A stretch of DNA of 6,811 nucleotides from Methanothrix sp. (GTDB lineage: Archaea > Halobacteriota > Methanosarcinia > Methanotrichales > Methanotrichaceae). Every line of letters begins with the position of its first letter. Position 1 is the stretch's first letter. Location: assembly GCA_028708055.1 (NCBI GenBank), contig JAQVZT010000137.1:1-6811 (forward strand), in the 5' to 3' direction. Under the pieces are notes generated by a model that saw only the letters and a list, made by a program, of their open reading frames with translations, was not told where the DNA came from and did no database searches. Positions 1-5,196 of the stretch are shown here, in pieces. A program made the position numbers and the translations under genes.

Positions 1-359
1 AGCTCAAGACCTACGGCATAGTGGAGCGCGCTTTCGATATCGTTGCCAAGAAGACCAAGGAGAACCCGCTCTCCGTCCTTGGCAAGGCAATAGCCAATGC
101 CGGGCCGCGCGAAGAGGTCGTCCGTCTTAAGTACGGTGGCATAACTGTGCCCAAGGCAGTGGATACTTCCCCCCAGAGGCGCGTCGATACCGCCCTTATG
201 TTCATATCAAAGGGCGCACATGCCGCTTCCTTCAAGAAGACCAAATCAATTGAGGCTGCGTTGGCTGAAGAGATCATAGCAGCAGCCAACCGCGACGTCA
301 AGAGCTACGCCATCAACCACAGGGACAGCGTTGAGCGCGTGGCAAAAGCGGCGAGATAA
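1..359 (+). CDS. rpsG: 30S ribosomal protein S7 (archaeal S7P / uS7), 3' part
   Basis: This is the C-terminal 118 residues of ribosomal protein S7; the start lies before the window and the frame is read from base 3. S7 binds the 3' major domain of 16S rRNA and nucleates assembly of the small-subunit head. The recognisable stretch runs from LKTYGIVERAFDIV through NPLSVLGKAIANAGPREE, then RRVDTALMFISKGAH, to the C-terminal SYAINHRDSVERVAKAAR. These are characteristic of the archaeal form, which is longer than bacterial S7. The gene is GC-rich and intact to its TAA stop. In many euryarchaea S7 is followed by elongation factor 2. Here a terminator-like hairpin follows and the next gene is convergent, so S7 appears to end its operon. 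Confidence 0.96.
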   Translation, partial: LKTYGIVERAFDIVAKKTKENPLSVLGKAIANAGPREEVVRLKYGGITVPKAVDTSPQRRVDTALMFISKGAHAASFKKTKSIEAALAEEIIAAANRDVKSYAINHRDSVERVAKAAR

Positions 360-380
360 GCCATCTATTTTTGAGGGAAA

Positions 381-424
381 TGATAGGCGCAGGAGAAAGG
401 CGCCTATCACAGTATTATTTTTGA
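381..424 (+). terminator. Hairpin plus T-rich terminator after S7
   Basis: A perfect 10-bp inverted repeat lies 21 bases after the S7 stop. The arms are TGATAGGCGC (381-390) and GCGCCTATCA (400-409), with a 9-base loop. It is followed by a T-rich run including TATTATTTTTG (413-423). Archaeal transcription often ends at oligo-T tracts, and a stable stem next to one, directly behind a highly expressed gene, fits a transcription end or 3'-end stabiliser. The rest of the gap to 575 holds only short competing stems (for example GCCCT/AGGGC at 483-495). I see no RNA gene there. Confidence 0.75.
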
Positions 425-511
425 TTTAAGTCCGCTCGACCGGAGGGTAGAGCTGTCCTGATCGACTGCGGCCACAATCCTGGCCCTCACAGGGCGCTAT
501 GGCAGGGCAGG

Positions 512-525
512 AATAAAAAAGAATA
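512..525 (-). terminator. Possible oligo-T terminator for the 576-1193 gene
   Basis: Read on the minus strand, about 50 bases after the stop of the 576-1193 gene, there is a T-rich tract TATTCTTTTTTATT. Archaeal RNA polymerase commonly terminates at such tracts without a hairpin. It sits between the two convergent genes, where a minus-strand terminator would be expected. The evidence is composition only. Confidence 0.35.
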
Positions 526-575
526 GCCGGGCCATACCCGCTTTGCTGCACCCGGAGAGCAGGCTGCTGCTGCCT

Positions 576-1193
576 TCAGGCGTTTTTCTCCTCAGAGCTT
601 TTCTCAACCGGCTCGGCCTTCAAATTGAGGACGATTCGGTAGGCTTGGCCCCCGGAGATAGGTCGGTCGCCGGGGACGACATCCTGGGTCAATGTGATGC
701 TGACGAGTTTGCCTTCTTCACCCGTCTGCATGCCGGTCTCAATCGGCCTTTCGGCGAGGATAGGAGTCGAGGTTTTGCTGGCGGCGGCGATTCTCAGCGG
801 GTTTTTCAGTCGCTTGGGACCGTAGCCCGCTCCGGTCCATTCCGCCAGGTGGCCTGATGTGCCGGGTTCTGAGTCCACGGCCAGGAGTCGCCAGTCGGTA
901 TTTGCCTTCACGAGAACGCTTTCTGTTCTGGAGTACGTTCCCGGGCCTGTGGGGGTGAAGTCCCAGATGATGGACGGCCGGGATACTTCCACCGCTGGCA
1001 GTACAATTGCGGTAATTGTGGTCGAAGCTGTGGAGCCGCATGATGAGGGCTGAACAGCCAGCGGGGAGAGCAGAATTGCTATGATTACTACGGCCAGGGA
1101 GTAGATGGCCCGGCTCGCTCCCTTCGGGCCGCATCTTAGAAGGGCTGATTTGCCCTGGATCGATCTCACCCGGCTCAAGATATTTGCAGACAT
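576..1193 (-). CDS. Secreted small beta-sandwich protein, WxL-like family (distant paralog 1)
   Basis: A 205-residue exported protein of no named family that I recognise. The N-terminus has a basic n-region (residues 1-28) and a hydrophobic core of about 31-47 (IYSLAVVIIAILLSPLA), consistent with a Sec signal peptide. The mature part is Ser/Thr/Pro/Gly-rich and strand-like. It shares spaced motifs with the 4608-5183 product: ANTDWRLLAV (W101) against ADSAWSVTV, RLKNPLRI (129-135) against ILKNPLEI, and QAYRIVLNL against LSYRIELTF near the C-terminus. The tail (196-205) is charged. These positions recall the WxL domain, where an early W-x-L and a final Y-x-x-x-L-x-W strand are conserved. The WTDAP box of its paralogs is only weakly kept here (VVPGDRP). 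The ATG at 1193 has no clear Shine-Dalgarno sequence. The gene lies 326 bases downstream of the regulator on the same strand. It could instead be a pilin-like or generic beta-sandwich surface subunit. Confidence 0.8.
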   Translation of the reverse strand: MSANILSRVRSIQGKSALLRCGPKGASRAIYSLAVVIIAILLSPLAVQPSSCGSTASTTITAIVLPAVEVSRPSIIWDFTPTGPGTYSRTESVLVKANTDWRLLAVDSEPGTSGHLAEWTGAGYGPKRLKNPLRIAAASKTSTPILAERPIETGMQTGEEGKLVSITLTQDVVPGDRPISGGQAYRIVLNLKAEPVEKSSEEKNA

Positions 1194-1285
1194 TCACTAG
1201 ATTATCTGCACGTCAAACTATCTAAATTTTTCCTACAACTATCCTGAACTTGTGTCTCTTCTGAAACGGTTTATACTGTTTCTGG

Positions 1286-1299
1286 CAAAATATATTTTG
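1286..1299 (-). promoter_or_regulatory. Perfect palindrome overlapping a TATA-like site upstream of the 576-1193 gene
   Basis: CAAAATATATTTTG is a perfect 14-base palindrome containing a TATA-like core. It lies about 95 bases before the minus-strand start at 1193, so transcription would begin near 1265. A second, shorter symmetric element, GCAAATTTTGC (1333-1343), lies further upstream. The surrounding 1200-1380 stretch is strongly AT-rich and otherwise empty. The palindrome could be the core promoter, an operator, or both. Confidence 0.35.
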
Positions 1300-1353
1300 A
1301 AAATTTTTGGGATTCACTGCTTTATCATCCAGGCAAATTTTGCTCTGTTAAAC

Positions 1354-1362
1354 TTATATAAT
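1354..1362 (+). promoter_or_regulatory. TATA-box-like element (+ strand) before a GC-rich island
   Basis: TTATATAAT preceded by TTAAAC resembles an archaeal TATA box with a purine-containing upstream BRE. A start about 25 bases downstream would fall at roughly 1382-1386, where the sequence turns abruptly GC-rich and an ATG occurs at 1384. The core is nearly symmetric, so it could equally serve the minus-strand gene at 576-1193. Confidence 0.35.
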
Positions 1363-1381
1363 AATTAACTGAAATAAATTG

Positions 1382-1519
1382 GCATGCGCGACGCCTCAGA
1401 AATTCGCTTCACGCCTGGGTGCATCGAGGCTGAAATGAAATCCGCGTTTTGATTTCGCGGCTTTGCATGAGGTCCGAGGCTGGACAGAATGAAGGAGCAG
1501 ATGAAAGAAGCCGCCGGAT
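1382..1519 (+). other. GC-rich intergenic island: candidate small RNA or leaderless micro-ORF
   Basis: The 138 bases between the TATA-like site at 1354 and the 3' end of the regulator gene are much richer in G and C than the DNA before them. They hold an imperfect stem AAATCCGCG/CGCGGCTTT (about 1439-1467, one mismatch). They also hold repeated short words: ACGCCT twice and CGAGGCTG twice. A 22-codon ORF (ATG 1384, TGA 1450-1452, beginning MRDASEIR) starts where a leaderless transcript would begin. A second 18-codon ORF (ATG near 1468) runs into the end of the regulator gene. A plus-strand transcript would be antisense to the 3' end of the regulator gene, with T-runs at about 1535-1546 as a possible end. 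None of this is established. Confidence 0.25.
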
Positions 1520-2497
1520 CTAGCGCAGGAGAGAATTTTCCCTTTTGGCTCCCTTCAAAAAGTGGCGGAATACCGCCTCTGCCCAGATCAGGGAGGCCTC
1601 GTCATCGCAGATCATGAGGTTGTCTGAATCGTAGCTCCCATCAAGCCTGTGCAGGCCAAGGAAGAGGATTGAATCCGCGATGGCAAATGATATTCTGACA
1701 TCATCATGGACATATATTTCAATGCTCTCGCACCTTGAGGTTTCCTCGAAGATGCCGACAAAATCCCTCTGTAGAGAACTCATGACCTCGGGGGAGAGGA
1801 TGGCTTTGATCCTGGCGCCGCTTTTTGCCGCCTCAAGGGCTGCAGTGATCTGCTCAGGGACAAGGGTTGATATAATAGCGCTGATTCTCCCGGACCTCTT
1901 GAGCTGATCGTGCAAAAACTCCTTTTTGCGATAGGGCTTAAGGCTGTTGGCAGGCATGCTGTCCCTGCCGCGCAGGACCAGGCCGATCATTGCCAGGTGG
2001 CTGACGGGTATGCTGCTGAGATCATGGTCTATGATGAACTCCCGGTGGCTGTTGAGGCTGCCAAGAATCTCCTCGAAGTTGTCGATGTAATGGATGTAGA
2101 CCCGGCCCATATTCGTGAGGCCATAGCCCCGGGCGGTCTTGATGATCAGCCTCTCCTCGATCATATCCCGGATAACATGGCTTATCGAAGACTGGTGCAG
2201 GCCAAGCTTCTTGCTCATGGCCAGAGAATTCAGCTCATCGTCTTCCATCAGGCAGTGAAGCACCTTGATCCTGAGGGACTGGGGCCTGGTGGGAGACTCG
2301 GCTTTGCGGGGATGCTTCTGCCCTCTGCGGGAATCATACTGCCCATCGGCATCGGACTCCCCGCCTGCTCCTGAAAAAGTGAGATCGGGAATGCAGCCGC
2401 CAGTATCTTGATCGTTCTCATCCCGCATGCCTTTAGCCATCCCCGGCAACTCTCCGGCGGCATTTCCCGGATGTAATGGATCTTGATCGCGGAACAT
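1520..2497 (-). CDS. Winged-helix transcriptional regulator, FilR1/DUF1724 family
   Basis: A predicted DNA-binding regulator of the methanogen family that includes FilR1. The winged HTH spans about residues 74-135: SLRIKVLHCLMEDDE, then LAMSKKLGLHQSSISHVIRDM as the helix-turn-helix, then LIIKTARGYGLTNMGRVYIHY as the wing. Residues about 150-315 match the DUF1724 middle/C-terminal domain. Landmarks are HDLSSIPVSHLAMIG, IISTLVPEQITAALEAAKSGARIKAILSPEV, and the signature LFLGLHRLDGSYDSDNL followed by WAEAVFRHFLKGA. Family members are usually about 250-270 residues. The roughly 73-residue polar N-terminal extension is therefore odd and the start is uncertain. ATG 2497 has AAGGT only about two bases away. 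ATG at codon 20 (GGAG about 11 bases upstream) and codon 24 are alternatives. The gene is divergent from the surface operon at 3139 and upstream of the related gene at 576-1193, so it is a candidate local regulator. Its ligand and target are unknown. Confidence 0.9.
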   Translation of the reverse strand: MFRDQDPLHPGNAAGELPGMAKGMRDENDQDTGGCIPDLTFSGAGGESDADGQYDSRRGQKHPRKAESPTRPQSLRIKVLHCLMEDDELNSLAMSKKLGLHQSSISHVIRDMIEERLIIKTARGYGLTNMGRVYIHYIDNFEEILGSLNSHREFIIDHDLSSIPVSHLAMIGLVLRGRDSMPANSLKPYRKKEFLHDQLKRSGRISAIISTLVPEQITAALEAAKSGARIKAILSPEVMSSLQRDFVGIFEETSRCESIEIYVHDDVRISFAIADSILFLGLHRLDGSYDSDNLMICDDEASLIWAEAVFRHFLKGAKRENSLLR

Positions 2498-2699
2498 TTA
2501 CCTTGAGAAAATTAATCTGATAAAATATGCCAGGTCGATTGTCATACCGAATATTCCCTTAATCGCATCTCAATTAATATTATTATTTTATGCTAATTAT
2601 CTCCCTATTTGTTTAATTCAATCACACTTGCCCTCTGCGAGCAGACCCCATTTCTCAAATAGGTATTTATGCTTTTTGTTATAATTTTTTTAAAAAGAT

Positions 2700-2846
2700 A
2701 TGAGGCCGCACAGGGGCAGCTGTGTTTCTCATGATGTGGTATCTGCGCGGCTGTATCTCTTGCGGGCAGACCCGCGCGCGCGGCGGAAGCGGCGGGAACT
2801 GACGAGGCAAATCCCGGTTTATAATATGATATGTGCTGATTTATAA
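2700..2846 (+). other. GC-rich island with inverted repeats; 48-codon ORF or structured RNA candidate
   Basis: A sharply bounded GC-rich block is embedded in AT-rich DNA. It contains nested inverted repeats: GCCGC (2705-2709) with GCGGC about 40 bases on, CACAG/CTGTG inside that, and GCGGG-CAGA-CCCGC near 2761-2775. TATA-like TTATAAT precedes it on the plus strand (about 2679-2686). The opposite strand has its own TATA-like ATTATAAA (2818-2825) and a T-run at the far end (about 2685-2697). A plus-strand ORF of 48 codons (ATG 2700, TAA 2844-2846, basic middle DPRARRKRREL) has no ribosome-binding site. The block may be an RNA gene on either strand, a gene remnant, or neither. Confidence 0.25.
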
Positions 2847-2937
2847 TTTTTATCTCGCGCATGCTTTCTTAGCCATTTCCATGCGAGGGCTTTCTGACTC
2901 AAAAGAATGAAGAAAAGCCTTTCGTTGGGTGCTTCTG

Positions 2938-2996
2938 TTTTTAAATTATACATTTGTGTTTGTTTTGCAAGTGCAAAATTGAATCATTCTGCAAAA
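2938..2996 (+). promoter_or_regulatory. Candidate promoter and palindromic operator of the surface operon
   Basis: A TATA-like TTTTAAATTATACAT (2938-2952) is followed by the perfect palindrome TTTTGCA-AG-TGCAAAA (2963-2978). A third half-site, TGCAAAA, lies at 2990-2996, 18 bases after the second. If transcription starts about 25 bases after the TATA element, the palindrome covers the start point, a usual place for a repressor site. The leader would then be about 165 bases, long but not rare in methanogens. Confidence 0.4.
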
Positions 2997-3052
2997 TATG
3001 CCTATCTTCAACAGGAAGCAACTTATTATGGAGAAAAAAGGTGGCAACTGAA

Positions 3053-3124
3053 ATGGCGGCATCCCGAAGGACCCGGGCCTTGATGGATGCGAATCTATCA
3101 AATGCCATGAAAAAAAAACAATAG
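3053..3124 (+). CDS. Possible 23-residue leader peptide upstream of the 3139 gene
   Basis: A short ORF starts MAASRRTR and ends MKKKQ, with ATG 3053 and TAG 3122-3124. A plausible ribosome-binding sequence, GGTGG, lies about 8-9 bases before it. The stop codon overlaps the AGGAGG that serves the next gene, an arrangement that could couple translation of the two. The product is small and basic with no hydrophobic segment, so it is not a secreted protein. Its last codons include an A9 run (3110-3118). It may be a regulatory leader, a genuine microprotein, or chance. No homology is recognised. Confidence 0.35.
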   Translation: MAASRRTRALMDANLSNAMKKKQ

Positions 3125-3128
3125 GAGG
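3123..3128 (+). promoter_or_regulatory. Strong Shine-Dalgarno AGGAGG selecting the GTG start at 3139
   Basis: AGGAGG lies 10 bases before GTG 3139. It is the best ribosome-binding site in the window, supports the non-ATG start, and overlaps the TAG stop of the preceding short ORF. Confidence 0.75.
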
Positions 3129-3138
3129 AAAAGAGATC

Positions 3139-3639
3139 GTGAAAAATATATATATTGTTGGTCTGCTGATGGTTTTCATAGCTGGAATGGTTGGGTGCGC
3201 AAGCGCTGCTACACAATCATCCACGCTGGATACAACAATTAGCTCAAGTGCAATATTAACCCTGACAACCCCGCTCACGCTAACCGGTGGATCTCCTGGA
3301 GGTGCCGCAACTGTAACTGATGCGAATTTCGTTGCCTCGTCTAATACAGCCTTTGCATTAACTGCTGAAACAGCTCCTGTTACTGGTTACGGCACAGCTG
3401 ACACAGGACAAATGATGAATTCAGCAGGCACTAAATTGAGTAGTAAGCTGCAAGTAAAGTGGACATCTGGATCTAATGATTTTGTAGAGATGACCGGCAG
3501 CGCTTTAAGTCTCAATAGTGGCAATAAAAAAGATCCAGGCTCATATACTGCCGGTTTAATTCTGAGCAATGCTATAGCGTGGACTGATGCTCCAGATACG
3601 TACAAGACTTCGCTGACCATAATATTAACCCCAGATTAA
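3139..3639 (+). CDS. Secreted small beta-rich protein, WxL-like family (paralog 2)
   Basis: A 166-residue exported protein with a GTG start set by AGGAGG. Residues 1-23 form a short signal peptide (KNIYIVGLLMVFIAGMVGCASA). Cleavage could be after ASA, or C20 in MVGC could act as a poor lipobox. The mature protein is nearly all Ser/Thr/Ala/Gly/Leu strands, with no cysteine or enzyme motif. Family landmarks are SSNTAFALTAE (F72 in place of the W of its paralogs), KLSSKLQVKW (99-108), AIAWTDAP (145-152) and the final strand YKTSLTIILTPD. The same WTDAP-Y-x3-LT ending occurs in the 4608-5183 product, and the final strand recalls the last strand of Gram-positive WxL domains. It is the first full-size gene of the plus-strand cluster, 117 bases before the WxLIP-like gene, and is probably the abundant surface subunit. 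A pilin-like role is an alternative. Confidence 0.85.
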   Translation: MKNIYIVGLLMVFIAGMVGCASAATQSSTLDTTISSSAILTLTTPLTLTGGSPGGAATVTDANFVASSNTAFALTAETAPVTGYGTADTGQMMNSAGTKLSSKLQVKWTSGSNDFVEMTGSALSLNSGNKKDPGSYTAGLILSNAIAWTDAPDTYKTSLTIILTPD

Positions 3640-3708
3640 GCATTGACCTTTTGGAAGGATTCAAAGATGCACTTGAGATTGCGTCTATGGATTCCTTCCT
3701 TAATGCTT
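3638..3708 (+). promoter_or_regulatory. Two-part stem-loop between the small protein gene and the WxLIP-like gene
   Basis: Two nested perfect 7-bp pairings occur. AAGCATT (3638-3644, overlapping the stop codon) pairs with AATGCTT (3702-3708), and GGAAGGA (3653-3659) pairs with TCCTTCC (3693-3699). An asymmetric internal loop separates them and a loop of about 33 bases closes the structure. No strong T-run follows directly. It could be an mRNA processing or stability element that lets the first gene be made in excess of those downstream, or a leaky terminator. Confidence 0.45.
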
Positions 3709-3756
3709 TATCTATATCAATAAGACAAATCTGCTGCCATCTGGAATGTGATCCCA

Positions 3757-4581
3757 ATGAAATTCCGTCAAAATTGCGCTAAACTGTCTCTGATCATATT
3801 GATATTTCTTATGACGTCATTGCAGCCGACAACATGTCTTCAGGTAACAGGAATTTTGGTTGAGGGCGATTATGCACCAGGAGACCATATAACTCATCAA
3901 TTAATTACACAGTCTGATATGAATGAGTCAGCGATGGACCTGCAGGTTGGCGTCTTTGAGCTTGAGCAATCACCAGAGGGGATAATCCAGGCTGTTGAGG
4001 AAAACCCGAGCGCAAGGTCCTACTCTGCTAAAAGCTTCTTCAGGGTTAGCCCAGCAAATTATCACCTAGATCCTGGCAAGACTGCAACAGTCGAGGTGGA
4101 TGGAGATATTCCATCTAATGCTATGCCAGGCGGCAAATACGCAATAATCCAAGTGCATAGCGTTCCTAAAGAAAACAATGACACAAAGAACTCAGGCGTT
4201 TCAGTCTCAGCTGCAATAAATACAGTTGTTCGCATTGCAATTACCGGTGGAGAGCTACAGAAAACTGGTAGCATAGAGAGCCTAGTAGTTGAGTCTGCTC
4301 CGAAAAATCAACAGGACATAAACCTTACATTTAAAAATACAGGAAATATCCATTACCCTGTTATTGTAGATGTAATCTTAAAGGATTCCCGTGGAGTGGT
4401 TTTAGCCAACACAACTCAATCTCCCGGAAAGGTTTATCCTACCGCCACTAGAATCTTCAAGCTCAGTCTGAAGCCCAACGAGAAGCTCGCTCCAGGAAAG
4501 TACACAATAAGTTCTACCATCAGCTTGGAGGATGGAATCGTACTTACCAGCAAGGATACTGAGTTCGAGGTCAAGAATTAG
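3757..4581 (+). CDS. Secreted WxLIP-like protein (DUF916/DUF3324-like), putative surface-assembly partner
   Basis: A 274-residue exported protein. ATG 3757 is preferred over the in-frame GTG 3748 because GTGAT (3748-3752) then forms a Shine-Dalgarno at normal spacing and MKFRQ opens a typical signal peptide (about 1-27, core LSLIILIFLMTSL). The N-terminal part (about 30-165) has a DUF916-like layout: EGDYAPGDHI, alternating strands, QSPEGIIQ, then FFRVSPANYHLDPGKTATVEV and IPSNAMPGGKYAIIQV. That last piece also resembles the end of periplasmic-chaperone-like domains. The C-terminal part (about 172-274) is CARDB- or DUF3324-like: INLTFKNTGNIHYPVIVDV, then KVYPTATRIFKLSL, LAPGKYTI and a final EFEV strand. 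Bacterial WxLIPs carry a C-terminal membrane helix; this protein ends right after EFEVKN without one. Four N-glycosylation sequons (N56, N141, N189, N218) fit an archaeal exterior protein. It lies between two WxL-like genes, 26 bases before the second. The family link is by eye. Confidence 0.8.
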   Translation: MKFRQNCAKLSLIILIFLMTSLQPTTCLQVTGILVEGDYAPGDHITHQLITQSDMNESAMDLQVGVFELEQSPEGIIQAVEENPSARSYSAKSFFRVSPANYHLDPGKTATVEVDGDIPSNAMPGGKYAIIQVHSVPKENNDTKNSGVSVSAAINTVVRIAITGGELQKTGSIESLVVESAPKNQQDINLTFKNTGNIHYPVIVDVILKDSRGVVLANTTQSPGKVYPTATRIFKLSLKPNEKLAPGKYTISSTISLEDGIVLTSKDTEFEVKN

Positions 4582-4607
4582 CTTAAAACTTTGATACACG
4601 GGATGAG

Positions 4608-5183
4608 ATGCCACAAATTAGAGGCCAATCAGAATTGAGAACGAATAAAAGCAGATGGGCTCTCGTAGCCTGTCTGGCGATTGCATTATTCGTCATAGTC
4701 CCTGCAACCTTCGTCGGAGCGAATGCCTCAGGTATCGAGGCAGCACCAGGACAGGAGGTTGGGGATCATATTAATCTGGAGCCTTCCGCTTCGGTCTTAT
4801 CTTTCAGCGTCGCAGGTGATGTAACAGGCTGGTCTATCAATCCGGCAAGTAGCCCCGAGAGCAATCATGGATCGCTGACCATAAATGCTGATTCTGCTTG
4901 GAGCGTTACAGTCACTTCAAATAATGGCGGCCATTTTAAACAGTGTTTTAGCGGCAATAACAGTTATGGCAGCAAAATACTAAAAAATCCGTTGGAGATC
5001 AGCGTTGAGAGTGCATCCGGTTATACGGGTCATACAATTAGCCTTGATAACGGCGGGACTCTCGTTGAGGGATCAGGCTCCTACTCTGGCACAATTCCAT
5101 TTACCTATGAACAGGCAGTTGACTGGACTGATGCCCCGTTATCTTATCGCATCGAGCTCACCTTTGAAACATCACCAACTTAA
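4608..5183 (+). CDS. Secreted small beta-rich protein, WxL-like family (paralog 3)
   Basis: A 191-residue exported protein. The signal peptide has a basic stretch at about 5-16 and a core at 17-35 (WALVACLAIALFVIVPATF), with likely cleavage after GANA (40). Mature landmarks are NADSAWSVTVTSNNGGHF (W98), SKILKNPLEISV (122-132), a Gly/Ser-rich loop at about 137-162, then FTYEQAVDWTDAPLSYRIELTF (165-186) at the C-terminus. It shares KNPL and YRI-L with the 576-1193 product and WTDAP-x2-3-Y with the 3139-3639 product, so it links the three. C113 is the only cysteine after the signal peptide, so no disulfide is expected within one chain. One sequon (N117) is present. The start follows GGATGAG, a weak ribosome site. 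It sits 26 bases after the WxLIP-like gene and 13 bases before the adhesin gene, so it is almost certainly in one operon with both. Confidence 0.87.
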   Translation: MPQIRGQSELRTNKSRWALVACLAIALFVIVPATFVGANASGIEAAPGQEVGDHINLEPSASVLSFSVAGDVTGWSINPASSPESNHGSLTINADSAWSVTVTSNNGGHFKQCFSGNNSYGSKILKNPLEISVESASGYTGHTISLDNGGTLVEGSGSYSGTIPFTYEQAVDWTDAPLSYRIELTFETSPT

Positions 5184-5196
5184 TGAGCGACTGAAA

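Larger units (their letters stand above)
2498..3138. other. Long divergent intergenic region
   Basis: This 640-base region separates the regulator (minus) from the surface operon (plus). It is AT-rich apart from a GC-rich block at about 2703-2815. TATA-like sequences occur in both directions. For the regulator there is ATAAAATAATAAT on the minus strand near 2575-2590. For the operon there is TTTTAAATTATACAT at 2938-2952. It also contains a 7-2-7 palindrome (2963-2978) and a 23-codon ORF (3053-3124), listed separately. No tRNA, CRISPR or long ORF with convincing composition is visible. Confidence 0.6.

Noticed and set aside
425..510. tRNA-like or small RNA gene between S7 and the convergent gene
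   Set aside because: Only short competing 5-bp stems were found, with no T-loop consensus, cloverleaf or conserved box.
543..857. A 104-codon plus-strand ORF
   Set aside because: It lies opposite the 576-1193 gene, which has a signal peptide and paralogs. The plus-strand translation shows no such organisation.
1910..2374. A 154-codon plus-strand ORF
   Set aside because: It is antisense to the regulator gene, whose HTH and DUF1724 motifs are clear, and is best explained as an open shadow frame.
2729..2804. Possible C/D-box sRNA (ATGATGT ... CTGA)
   Set aside because: The boxes are imperfect, about 70 bases apart, with no clear internal D'/C' pair, and the interior is too GC-rich for typical guide spacing.
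2605..2862. An 85-codon minus-strand ORF in the divergent region
   Set aside because: It has mixed composition across an AT/GC/AT boundary, no ribosome-binding site, no recognisable motif, and overlaps repeats on both strands.
2941..3278. Minus-strand ORFs of 91 and 110 codons
   Set aside because: They overlap the promoter region, the AGGAGG site and the signal peptide of the 3139 gene. Their Phe/Ile-rich runs are reverse reads of AT-rich DNA.
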